From assembly GCA_946478645.1 (NCBI GenBank), contig CAMLCW010000334.1:1-5787 (forward strand): a stretch of 5,787 nt of DNA, read 5' to 3'. How positions within the stretch are numbered: position 1 is the stretch's first letter; the number at the start of each line of letters is the position of its first letter. Below, piece by piece: positions 1-5,787 of this stretch. Source of the stretch: an uncultured Variovorax sp. (GTDB taxonomy: Bacteria; Pseudomonadota; Gammaproteobacteria; Burkholderiales; Burkholderiaceae). The position numbers and the translations under genes are program-made. The notes under the pieces were generated by a model, which made no database searches, was not told where the DNA came from, and saw only the letters and a program-made list of their open reading frames with translations.

Positions 1-11
1 CCCCATCCCAG

Positions 12-32
12 CCTTCCCCCAGAGGGGGAAGG
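12..32 (-). terminator. Perfect 9-bp hairpin after the last gene; terminator-like or dispersed palindrome
   Basis: CCTTCCCCC (12-20) and GGGGGAAGG (24-32) are exact reverse complements around a 3-base loop, starting 39 bases past the oxygenase stop. The stem is very stable and well placed to end or protect the 3' end of the operon transcript. No T-run follows on the minus strand, where the next bases are CTGGGATGGGG, so it is not a textbook intrinsic terminator. The motif with its CATCCCAGCCTTCCCCC flank resembles C-rich palindromes that I recall as recurring between genes in Comamonadaceae; that recollection needs a genome search. Because the stem is symmetrical it could also act on a convergent transcript from the left. 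Confidence 0.6.
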
Positions 33-71
33 AGCCTGGCGCGCTGAACGTGGTGGACTGCGGGAGCGCCA

Positions 72-1385
72 TCACATCGTCTCCGTCATGCGTTGAACCC
101 AGCTGCGGTACTGGTTGCGCATCGGCAGCTCGTTGGTGCCGCCGGTGGTGATCTCTCCGCCTTCGAGTTCGGCCGGGTCGTAGTCGCGGTGCAGGCTCAC
201 CCATTCGTTGCCGCTCGCGTGCAGCCCGGCCTGCATGCCGCGGTAGGCCTGCAGGTCGTCATGGCCGACGACCGAGAACGGCGAATTGATGAGACGGTTG
301 TACATGGTGGTGCGCTGCAGCAGCTCGGGCGGCGCGCCCTTGAGGCGGAAGGTCCAGCTCTCGACCAGCGTCCTGTCGGCCGAGATCGGCTTGACCACGC
401 GGATCGCCTGGATCGCGCCCTTGATCGTGAGGTTCGGGTAGTACACGGTGTTGTGCCGTGCCATGCCCAGGATCTGCGCGGTCTTCTCCTCGCCGTAGCG
501 CGCCTTCATGGCGTTGTCGTAATCGGGGATGGCCTTGTACTTGCTGTGGATGCTGAAGTGCACGCCGGTGAAGCTGTGGCCGTGGTCATAGGTGCGGATG
601 CCCATGTCCTCGAAGAACTTGTAGTCGGACATGAAGGGCACGAACTGCTCCACCGCCATGGGCTTGGGCTCGTCCTCGGGCTTGTCGGCCCACATGCGCT
701 TGGCGGTGCCGGCCGACGACTCGTGCGCCACCATCGGATGCATGGTGTCGTTGAGGTTCTCGACGAACATCTTCCAGTTGCACTGGTGCATGAAGCGCAG
801 GCAGCCGCCCGCGATCTCGAGCTCGCCTTCGGGCGAGCGGTCGGCCATGTTGTCAATGGAGCTCAGCGAATCGCCGAAGTATTCTTCGAAGTCCGGCCCC
901 GCGTCGTTGATCTTCACGAAGATGAAGCCGCGGTGGCTGCGCACGTGCTTCACGGGCGTGAGGCCCTTGCCCGATTCGCATTCGTGCAGCTGCGTGTGCT
1001 CGTAGCCCGTCTTGAGCGGAATCGCGAGCGGCGAGCCGTCGGTCTTGAAGGTCCAGGCGTGATACGGGCAGCGGAAGAACTTGCCCGTGTTGCCGCAGGG
1101 CCCGTTCACGAGGCGCGAGCCCTTGTGGGCGCAGCGGTTCATCACCACGCGCACGCTGCCGTCGGAATGGCGCACCACGATCAGCGGCCGGCCCGCGATC
1201 TCGTTGGTGATCCAGTCGCCGGGCTTGGGCAGCTGGCTCTCGTGGCCGACGTAGTTCCAGGTGTTGGCGAAGAAGTGCTCCTGCTCGAGCTCGAACAGTT
1301 CCTGGTTGATGTACAGGTCGCGGTGCACGCGGTCGGGCTTGACCAGCGCGCGGATCGCATCGGGGTCGTCGCGGTAGGAGGTCAT
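72..1385 (-). CDS. Rieske non-heme iron aromatic-ring-hydroxylating oxygenase, alpha (large) subunit
   Basis: This is the catalytic subunit of a Rieske oxygenase, which uses O2 and reductase-derived electrons to hydroxylate or dihydroxylate an aromatic substrate in the cytoplasm. The protein has 437 residues from the ATG at 1385, chosen because AAGGAG lies 8 bases upstream; a longer reading from 1430 would run back into the reductase gene. The N-terminal Rieske domain binds [2Fe-2S] through C85-x-H87 and C106-x2-H109. The catalytic domain has D213-x2-H216-x4-H221: H216 and H221 are predicted iron ligands and D213 the bridge between neighbouring Rieske and iron centres. The third ligand is in the DD pair at 376-377. 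The C-terminal segments DDLQAYRGMQ and PMRNQYRSW resemble benzoate/biphenyl-type alpha subunits, which normally work with a beta subunit, yet none follows in the 71 bases left. All metal-binding residues are present, so it should be active. The substrate is unknown; indolic or other aromatic acids are guesses from the iorAB neighbours. Confidence 0.93.
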   Translation of the reverse strand: MTSYRDDPDAIRALVKPDRVHRDLYINQELFELEQEHFFANTWNYVGHESQLPKPGDWITNEIAGRPLIVVRHSDGSVRVVMNRCAHKGSRLVNGPCGNTGKFFRCPYHAWTFKTDGSPLAIPLKTGYEHTQLHECESGKGLTPVKHVRSHRGFIFVKINDAGPDFEEYFGDSLSSIDNMADRSPEGELEIAGGCLRFMHQCNWKMFVENLNDTMHPMVAHESSAGTAKRMWADKPEDEPKPMAVEQFVPFMSDYKFFEDMGIRTYDHGHSFTGVHFSIHSKYKAIPDYDNAMKARYGEEKTAQILGMARHNTVYYPNLTIKGAIQAIRVVKPISADRTLVESWTFRLKGAPPELLQRTTMYNRLINSPFSVVGHDDLQAYRGMQAGLHASGNEWVSLHRDYDPAELEGGEITTGGTNELPMRNQYRSWVQRMTETM

Positions 1386-1393
1386 CGGGGCGG

Positions 1394-1399
1394 CTCCTT
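1394..1399 (-). promoter_or_regulatory. Ribosome binding site of the Rieske oxygenase gene
   Basis: The minus strand reads AAGGAG here, 8 bases before the ATG at 1385 and inside the 19-base gap after the reductase stop. It settles the start of the oxygenase gene against the longer in-frame reading from 1430. It is the only strong Shine-Dalgarno sequence seen among the three gene starts in the window, which suggests the oxygenase is translated independently and perhaps more strongly than its upstream neighbours. Confidence 0.8.
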
Positions 1400-1404
1400 G
1401 TCGT

Positions 1405-2400
1405 TCACATGTCGAGCACCAAGCGCGCACCTTTCGCGCGCGAGATGCAGATCTGCATGACGTTGCCCTCGGCCTTCTCGCGGGCCGTGAGCACGTAGTC
1501 GCGGTGGTCGATCTCGCCCTCGAGCACGGGCACGGCGCAGACGCCGCATTCGCCGCGCTTGCAGTCGAACATCGGGTCGCAGCCGTTCTCGATCAGGCAG
1601 TCGAGGATGCTCTGGTCGGCCGGCACCGTGAAGCGCTGGCCCGACTGCGCGAGCTCGACCTCGAACGGCTGGTCGCCTTCCTCGGCGACCGGCTCGGTGA
1701 AGAGTTCGAAGTGCACGCGGTCGTGCTCCCAGCCGCGCGCCTGGGTGCGCGCGAGCACCGCGTCGAGCATGACCTTGGGGCCGCAGACGTAGAGGCGGTC
1801 GCCGGCGGGCACGCCGTCGAGCAGCGCGTCGATGTCGAGCGGCATGCCGGCCTCGGCGTCGGCATGCACGCGCAGGTCGTCGCCGAGCAGCGCCTGCAGC
1901 TCGGGCAGGAAGGCCATCAGGTCGCGGCTGCGCCCGGCATAGTGCAGGCGCACGGGCGCGCCCTCGGCGCGGCGGCGCGCCGCCATGCTCGCGAGCGGCG
2001 TCACGCCGATGCCGCCGGCCACCAGCACCGTGCCGCCAGGGCCGGTGTGCAGCGGAAAGTCGTTCTTCGGCGCCTCGACGGCGAGCATGTCGCCCTGCTT
2101 CAGCTGCTCGTGCATGAAGCGCGATCCGCCGCGGCCTTCAGCTTCCTTGCGGACGGCGATCACGTAGTCGGCCGGCGCATTCGTGGCATTGCGCGCGGTG
2201 TCGAAGTTGATGAGCGAATAGTGGCGCCAGTCGGACTTGCCGTCGGCGAGCGACACCTGCACGCGAATGTGCGCGCCGGCCGCAAAGCCGGGCAAGGCGC
2301 GGCCGTCGTCGGCGCAGAGGCGCAGCAGGCGGATCAGCGGATTGAGTTCGCGCGCTTCGGCGACGCGAAGCTGGAGCGTGGCGGTGGGTGCTGCGTTCAT
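1405..2400 (-). CDS. Phthalate dioxygenase reductase/VanB-type oxidoreductase (flavin, NAD(P)H, C-terminal [2Fe-2S])
   Basis: This 331-residue cytoplasmic reductase should take electrons from NAD(P)H through a flavin (FMN in this family) and a plant-type [2Fe-2S] cluster and pass them to an oxygenase, most likely the Rieske protein encoded next. Domains in order: a flavin-binding barrel with RHYS at 59-62 and the GRGGSRFMHE segment at 89-98; a nucleotide-binding domain with GGIGVTP at 129-135 and CGP at 206-208; and a C-terminal ferredoxin domain with cluster cysteines C280, C285, C288 and C318 (C-x4-C-x2-C-x29-C). The order flavin, NAD, [2Fe-2S] is that of phthalate dioxygenase reductase and VanB, not of BenC-type reductases, which carry the cluster at the N-terminus. 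Length is normal for the family. The ATG at 2400 lies 21 bases after the iorB stop; the gap contains four CGA triplets in a row and no convincing Shine-Dalgarno sequence. No specific gene symbol can be assigned from sequence alone. Confidence 0.93.
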   Translation of the reverse strand: MNAAPTATLQLRVAEARELNPLIRLLRLCADDGRALPGFAAGAHIRVQVSLADGKSDWRHYSLINFDTARNATNAPADYVIAVRKEAEGRGGSRFMHEQLKQGDMLAVEAPKNDFPLHTGPGGTVLVAGGIGVTPLASMAARRRAEGAPVRLHYAGRSRDLMAFLPELQALLGDDLRVHADAEAGMPLDIDALLDGVPAGDRLYVCGPKVMLDAVLARTQARGWEHDRVHFELFTEPVAEEGDQPFEVELAQSGQRFTVPADQSILDCLIENGCDPMFDCKRGECGVCAVPVLEGEIDHRDYVLTAREKAEGNVMQICISRAKGARLVLDM

Positions 2401-2421
2401 GGTGGGTTCGTCGTCGTCGGT

Positions 2422-3933
2422 TCAGGCCAGCGCATGCCGGGCCAGGGCGGCCTGCAGCTTGTGACCGTGTTCGTCGGCGAGCGCCGCATCGCGCCATTCG
2501 CGCAGCGTGGCCGGCGCGAGCGTTGTGCCCGCGCGCTCCACGGCATGCATCACGGTGTCGTAGTTGCGGATGCCGCGCTCGTGCGTGTCGCTGTAGCCCT
2601 TGACGAGTCGCTGGCACTGCGCGAGTTCGACCGCCAGCTCGGGGTTGCGCGCAGCGATGCCGGCGATGCGCGCGAGCCATTCCTCGATGCGGCGGTTTTC
2701 CTCGGCATAGCGCATCGTCGATAGGCGCCAACGCTTCATGGCGGCCACGGTGCGCAGCATCAGGTAGCCGCGCAGCGAGCTGGTGCGGATCACGCGGCCG
2801 TGCTGGGTGAAGCGTTCGACGACCTTCTTCGGCAGCGTGGAAGCCATGAGCCAGCGGCCGAGGCCGCCGGGCAGCGTCTCGCAGATTTCCTGCAGCCGCG
2901 GATGCATGTACTCGTTGATCGCAAGCACCTGGCCGGGCTGCACGCGCGCCTCGCCGCGCACGCGCTCGAAGCGCGTGGCGCGGGTCTTGAGCGCGGCGAC
3001 GCGTGCGGTGTCCTCGTACGACATCCACAGCGCGAGGTGCCGCGCGGTCTCGCGGAGCAGCCGGTTCGATCCATCGCCGGGCAGCGCCGCCACCGCGGCC
3101 ATTCGGTCGAGGTAGAGCCCTGCGTACGCCGGGTCCTGGTAGTCGATGAGGCGGCGCACGCCTTCGAGCAGCAGATCTTGCGCGTCGGCCGGAAACTCCC
3201 GCTGCACGCGCTCGACGAGCGCGCGCACCGCGGGATGGCGCGGTTGCGGCGCGGGCGCGGCGACCGGCGCCTGCGGCGCGGCCTCGCCGTCGTCGCCGCC
3301 CTGCGCGCGCGCGAACGCCGCGCCGAAGGCCTTGAGGCTCGGCTTCACGCCGACGCCGCCGCGCTCGATGGTGGCTTCGAACTGGGCGCGGCTGAAAGGC
3401 AGCACACCCGATCCCGCGAGCGCACCGAAGAGCACGGCGCTGATCACGCTGCCCGAGGCCTCGGCCGCCTGCGCCATGTCGAAGCGGATGAAGCGCTTGG
3501 CCGCCTGGCCCGCATGCGCGAGCAGCTGGCCGCTGTCGACGCGGCCGTCGCCGAGCGCGCTCTTCTCGGCGATCGAGAACACGCGGTGCGTGGAAGCGAT
3601 GAGCGTGGTGCGGTCGACCGTGACCAGCCCGCGCTGCACCGCGCGGCCGGCTTCCATGAGTTCGGAGGCCAGCACCACGTCGACGTCGCCGGGCAGCGGC
3701 ATCAGCGCGAGCACCGGGCGGCCGCCGTCGGTCTCGGCCTGCGCCGCCGGGTACAGCTCGACGTAGTAGATGGTGGCGCCGGTGCGCTGCGCCACGCCGG
3801 GCACCGACGTGGTCTGCGCGTAGTAGCCGTTGGCCTCGCCCATGTCGACGATCCAGTCGGCCAGCACGCCGCCGCCCTCGCCGCCCATGGCAAGGATGGC
3901 TATCTTGATGGGTTGCGGCTTGTTGTTCGTCAT
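2422..3933 (-). CDS. iorB: Indolepyruvate oxidoreductase beta subunit (IorB-like) with C-terminal DUF6537-type domain
   Basis: This is the partner of the upstream IorA-like protein; the two should form one 2-oxoacid oxidoreductase. From the ATG at 3933 it has 503 residues. Residues about 8-210 form a POR-gamma (pyruvate ferredoxin oxidoreductase gamma) domain, with the glycine loop GGEGGG at 17-22 and the family segment VPGVAQRTGA near 44-53. An Ala/Pro/Gln-rich linker follows near 215-232. Residues about 234-500 match the helical extension called DUF6537, recognised by YQDPAY near 265 and KGYSDTHERG near 445-454. A stand-alone archaeal IorB is only about 200 residues, so this is the long proteobacterial form. 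Start choice: the ATG at 3933 lies 7 bases after the iorA stop and begins MTNNKPQPIKIAIL, close to the domain. An in-frame ATG at 3951 would overlap iorA by 11 bases and add six residues. Neither has a clear Shine-Dalgarno sequence, so translation is probably coupled to iorA. The function of the extension is unknown. Confidence 0.9.
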   Translation of the reverse strand: MTNNKPQPIKIAILAMGGEGGGVLADWIVDMGEANGYYAQTTSVPGVAQRTGATIYYVELYPAAQAETDGGRPVLALMPLPGDVDVVLASELMEAGRAVQRGLVTVDRTTLIASTHRVFSIAEKSALGDGRVDSGQLLAHAGQAAKRFIRFDMAQAAEASGSVISAVLFGALAGSGVLPFSRAQFEATIERGGVGVKPSLKAFGAAFARAQGGDDGEAAPQAPVAAPAPQPRHPAVRALVERVQREFPADAQDLLLEGVRRLIDYQDPAYAGLYLDRMAAVAALPGDGSNRLLRETARHLALWMSYEDTARVAALKTRATRFERVRGEARVQPGQVLAINEYMHPRLQEICETLPGGLGRWLMASTLPKKVVERFTQHGRVIRTSSLRGYLMLRTVAAMKRWRLSTMRYAEENRRIEEWLARIAGIAARNPELAVELAQCQRLVKGYSDTHERGIRNYDTVMHAVERAGTTLAPATLREWRDAALADEHGHKLQAALARHALA

Positions 3934-3940
3934 CGCGGTT

Positions 3941-5787
3941 TCAGAAGGCATAGGTTTCGCGCCGGCGCGCTTCGCCGCGCTGCAGCCAGCCGATCACCGC
4001 GCTGCGCATGCGATCGCGCAACCGGTCCCAGCGCGTGGGGTTGCTCACGATCTGCGCCTTGTAGAACGACGGGCAGAGCACCGCGGCATGCGAGACCTCG
4101 CCGCACACGCCGCAGCCCACGCAGCTGTCGAGCACGGTGGCGACCGGGTCGGTGCGCAGCGGATCGGGGTTGGGCTTGATCGACAGCGACGGGCAGCCCG
4201 ACAGGCGGATGCACGAGTGGTCGCCGGTGCAGGTGTCCGAATCGACGCCGAACTTCTCGCGCACCATGCGCTGGCCGTCGGCGATGGCCTTGCGCACCAG
4301 CGGCTTCTCGCGGCGCTGCTTGTTGAGCATGCATTCCGACTGCGCGATCAGGACCTTGGGCCCTTTCTTGGTGGTGGTGAGCGCGTCTTTCAGCGCGTCG
4401 CGCATGCCCGCCACGTCGTAGGTGCGACGCATCGTCTTGACCCAATCCACGCCCACGCCGCGCACCGCGCGCTCGATCTCGTGGCCGGTGCTGCGCGAGC
4501 GGTTGGCCGCGTTCGAAGAAAGGATGTCCTGCCCGCCCGTGGCCGAGGTGTAGTTGTTGTCGACAATGATCGTGAGGTTGTCGCTCTTGTTGAAGACCGC
4601 GTTGGCCACGCCGCTGGTGAGGCCGTTGTGCCAGAAGCCGCCGTCGCCCATCATCGAGATCGCGCGCTTGCCGGCCGGCGCGTTGAGTGCCGCCGCACCG
4701 GCGCCGCCCAGGCCGTAGCCCATGGTGGTGTTGCCGATGTTGAAGGGCGGCAGGATCGAGAACAGGTGGCAGCCGATGTCGGCGCTCACGTGGTGCGCAC
4801 CGAGCTCGCGCTCGACCAGCTTCATCGCGCTGAAGATCGGCCGCTCGGGACAGCCGGTGCAGAAACCCGGGGGGCGCGCATGCACCACCTCGGCCAGCGC
4901 GCTCGACGGCGCCGCCGGTTCGGGTGCGGCATCGACGCCGATGGCCGCCACTTCCTTGAGCGGGATCACCTTGCGCACGGGTGCGGGCACCGGCAGCGGC
5001 GCCAGCCGCTCGTAGCGCTCGCAGAAGGCGCGTGCGCCCTTGAGCAGCTCCGCGGCGGTGTACTCGCCGGCCACGGGCAGCATGTCCTTGCCGTGCAGCA
5101 CGGTGGCCGAGCCCGCCTGGCGCAGGATCGTCGCGAGGTTCTGCTCGACGAAGTTGGGCTGGCCCTCTTCGACGACGAGCACGGCGCGCTTGCCCTCGCA
5201 GAAGCGGATGACCTCGCTCTCGATGACCGGATAGGCCACGTTCATCACGTAGAGCGGCACCTCGGTGTTGCCGTAGACGTCGGCCAGCCCGAGCCGTTCC
5301 AGCGCGCGCAGCAGCGTGTTGTAGCTGCCGCCCTGCACGATGATGCCGATGTCGTCGGCGTCTTCCGAGAAGAACTCGTTGAGCTTGCGCTCCTCGATGA
5401 AGCGCACGGCGGCGGGCCAGCGGTCTTTCACTTTTTCCTGCTCGTGCACGAAGCTCGCGGGCGGCAGCACGATGCGGCCGACGTCGCGCTGCGGGTTCTC
5501 GAGCGCATCTTTGAGCGTGAACTTGGCGCGCTTGTTGTCGCCCGCAATGAAATGCCCATGCACGTGGCAGGCGCGGATGCGCAGCTGCAGCATCACGGGC
5601 GTGTTGCTCGCCTCCGAAAGATCGAAGCCGGTCTTCACCGCGTCGACGATGCTCGGCAGGTTGGGCCGTGGATCGAGCAGCCAGATCTGCGACTTCATCG
5701 CGAAGGCGTGGCTGCGCTCCTGCATGATCGACGAGCCCTCGCCGTAGTCCTCGCCCACGATGATGAGCGCGCCGCCGGTGACGCCGC
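3941..5787 (-). CDS. iorA: Indolepyruvate ferredoxin oxidoreductase alpha subunit (IorA-like), 5' end outside window
   Basis: This is the thiamine-diphosphate (TPP) subunit of a cytoplasmic 2-oxoacid:ferredoxin oxidoreductase. The family oxidatively decarboxylates arylpyruvates (indolepyruvate, phenylpyruvate) to aryl-acetyl-CoA and passes electrons to ferredoxin. The frame is open to the window edge: codons before the GTG at 5758 read GVTGGALII, so 5758 is not the start. By family comparison about 110-120 N-terminal residues are missing. Counting that GTG as residue 1, visible parts are: the end of the pyrimidine-type domain (GEDYGEGSS, then a PVMLQLR strand near 54-60); a middle domain; a CTGCPER motif at 300-306; and the TPP/Mg site, GDG at 371-373 with the matching NN at 401-402. 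A C-terminal two-cluster ferredoxin domain has C510, D513, C516, C522P and C546, C549, C552, C562P. It ends in TGA at 3941. Asp513 stands where a cysteine is usual, and the second motif has a long spacing before its last cysteine. The family call is firm; the true 2-oxoacid substrate is not known. Confidence 0.9.
   Translation of the reverse strand, partial: GVTGGALIIVGEDYGEGSSIMQERSHAFAMKSQIWLLDPRPNLPSIVDAVKTGFDLSEASNTPVMLQLRIRACHVHGHFIAGDNKRAKFTLKDALENPQRDVGRIVLPPASFVHEQEKVKDRWPAAVRFIEERKLNEFFSEDADDIGIIVQGGSYNTLLRALERLGLADVYGNTEVPLYVMNVAYPVIESEVIRFCEGKRAVLVVEEGQPNFVEQNLATILRQAGSATVLHGKDMLPVAGEYTAAELLKGARAFCERYERLAPLPVPAPVRKVIPLKEVAAIGVDAAPEPAAPSSALAEVVHARPPGFCTGCPERPIFSAMKLVERELGAHHVSADIGCHLFSILPPFNIGNTTMGYGLGGAGAAALNAPAGKRAISMMGDGGFWHNGLTSGVANAVFNKSDNLTIIVDNNYTSATGGQDILSSNAANRSRSTGHEIERAVRGVGVDWVKTMRRTYDVAGMRDALKDALTTTKKGPKVLIAQSECMLNKQRREKPLVRKAIADGQRMVREKFGVDSDTCTGDHSCIRLSGCPSLSIKPNPDPLRTDPVATVLDSCVGCGVCGEVSHAAVLCPSFYKAQIVSNPTRWDRLRDRMRSAVIGWLQRGEARRRETYAF

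Noticed and set aside
1386..1430. 15-residue N-terminal extension of the Rieske protein
   Set aside because: It overlaps the end of the reductase gene, contains the AAGGAG ribosome site that serves the ATG at 1385, and adds residues not expected in the family.
93..1460. 455-codon plus-strand open frame opposite the Rieske gene
   Set aside because: It is antisense to a clearly conserved gene. The product is low-complexity, rich in Val, Ala, Arg, Leu and His, with no recognisable domain; such frames are typical of high-GC DNA with strong third-position bias.
2408..2419. Four TCG triplets in a row in the iorB-reductase gap
   Set aside because: This is a 12-base run, too short and too likely in GC-rich DNA to call a functional repeat.
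1504..2724. 406-codon plus-strand open frame opposite the reductase and the end of iorB
   Set aside because: It spans two real genes and their gap on the other strand, has biased composition and no motifs, and so is a GC-driven shadow.
2138..3028. 296-codon minus-strand frame crossing from iorB into the reductase gene
   Set aside because: It is a shifted reading of two well-supported genes; the product is Arg-rich and shows no family signature.
2800..4179. 459-codon plus-strand open frame opposite iorB and the end of iorA
   Set aside because: It has a repetitive Arg/Ala/His/Gly-rich product without domain features and crosses the iorA-iorB junction, so it is a shadow frame.
4229..4231. Possible frameshift or decay around the altered iorA cluster motif
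   Set aside because: The frame stays open with conserved residues on both sides (CTGDHSC, GCPS, then CVGCGVC), so the Asp looks like a genuine substitution rather than damage.

Overview
The window is a high-GC (roughly two-thirds G+C), tightly packed stretch with four co-directional genes, all on the minus strand. G/C-rich third codon positions, the betaproteobacterial feel of the proteins and a C-rich palindrome at the left edge point to the Burkholderiales, most likely Comamonadaceae such as Variovorax. That placement is inference from composition and pattern recognition, not from a database search.

Reading along the minus strand (right to left): 5787-3941 is the 3' part of an indolepyruvate ferredoxin oxidoreductase alpha subunit (iorA-like, start outside the window). 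3933-2422 is its beta subunit (iorB-like: a POR-gamma domain plus a C-terminal DUF6537-type domain). 2400-1405 is a phthalate-dioxygenase-reductase/VanB-type flavin and [2Fe-2S] oxidoreductase. 1385-72 is the alpha subunit of a Rieske non-heme-iron aromatic-ring-hydroxylating oxygenase. Gaps between genes are 7, 21 and 19 bases, so this is almost certainly one operon whose promoter lies beyond 5787. A perfect 9-bp hairpin at 12-32 follows the last gene and may end the transcript.

A plausible joint role is catabolism of an aromatic compound. The thiamine-diphosphate enzyme IorAB would oxidise an arylpyruvate-like 2-oxoacid to an acyl-CoA. The reductase would carry NAD(P)H electrons to the Rieske oxygenase, which hydroxylates an aromatic or indolic ring. 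Indole-3-acetate or indole-3-pyruvate breakdown is an attractive hypothesis, but the sequence does not prove the substrate.

The most notable points are four. The two-cluster ferredoxin domain of IorA has Asp in place of one cluster cysteine and a stretched second motif. IorAB, normally linked to low-potential ferredoxin chemistry, shares an operon with an O2-using oxygenase. The Rieske alpha subunit resembles the alpha/beta type but has no beta gene in view. The downstream palindrome looks like a dispersed family-specific repeat. No RNA gene, insertion sequence, CRISPR array or gene-free stretch over 300 bases was seen.
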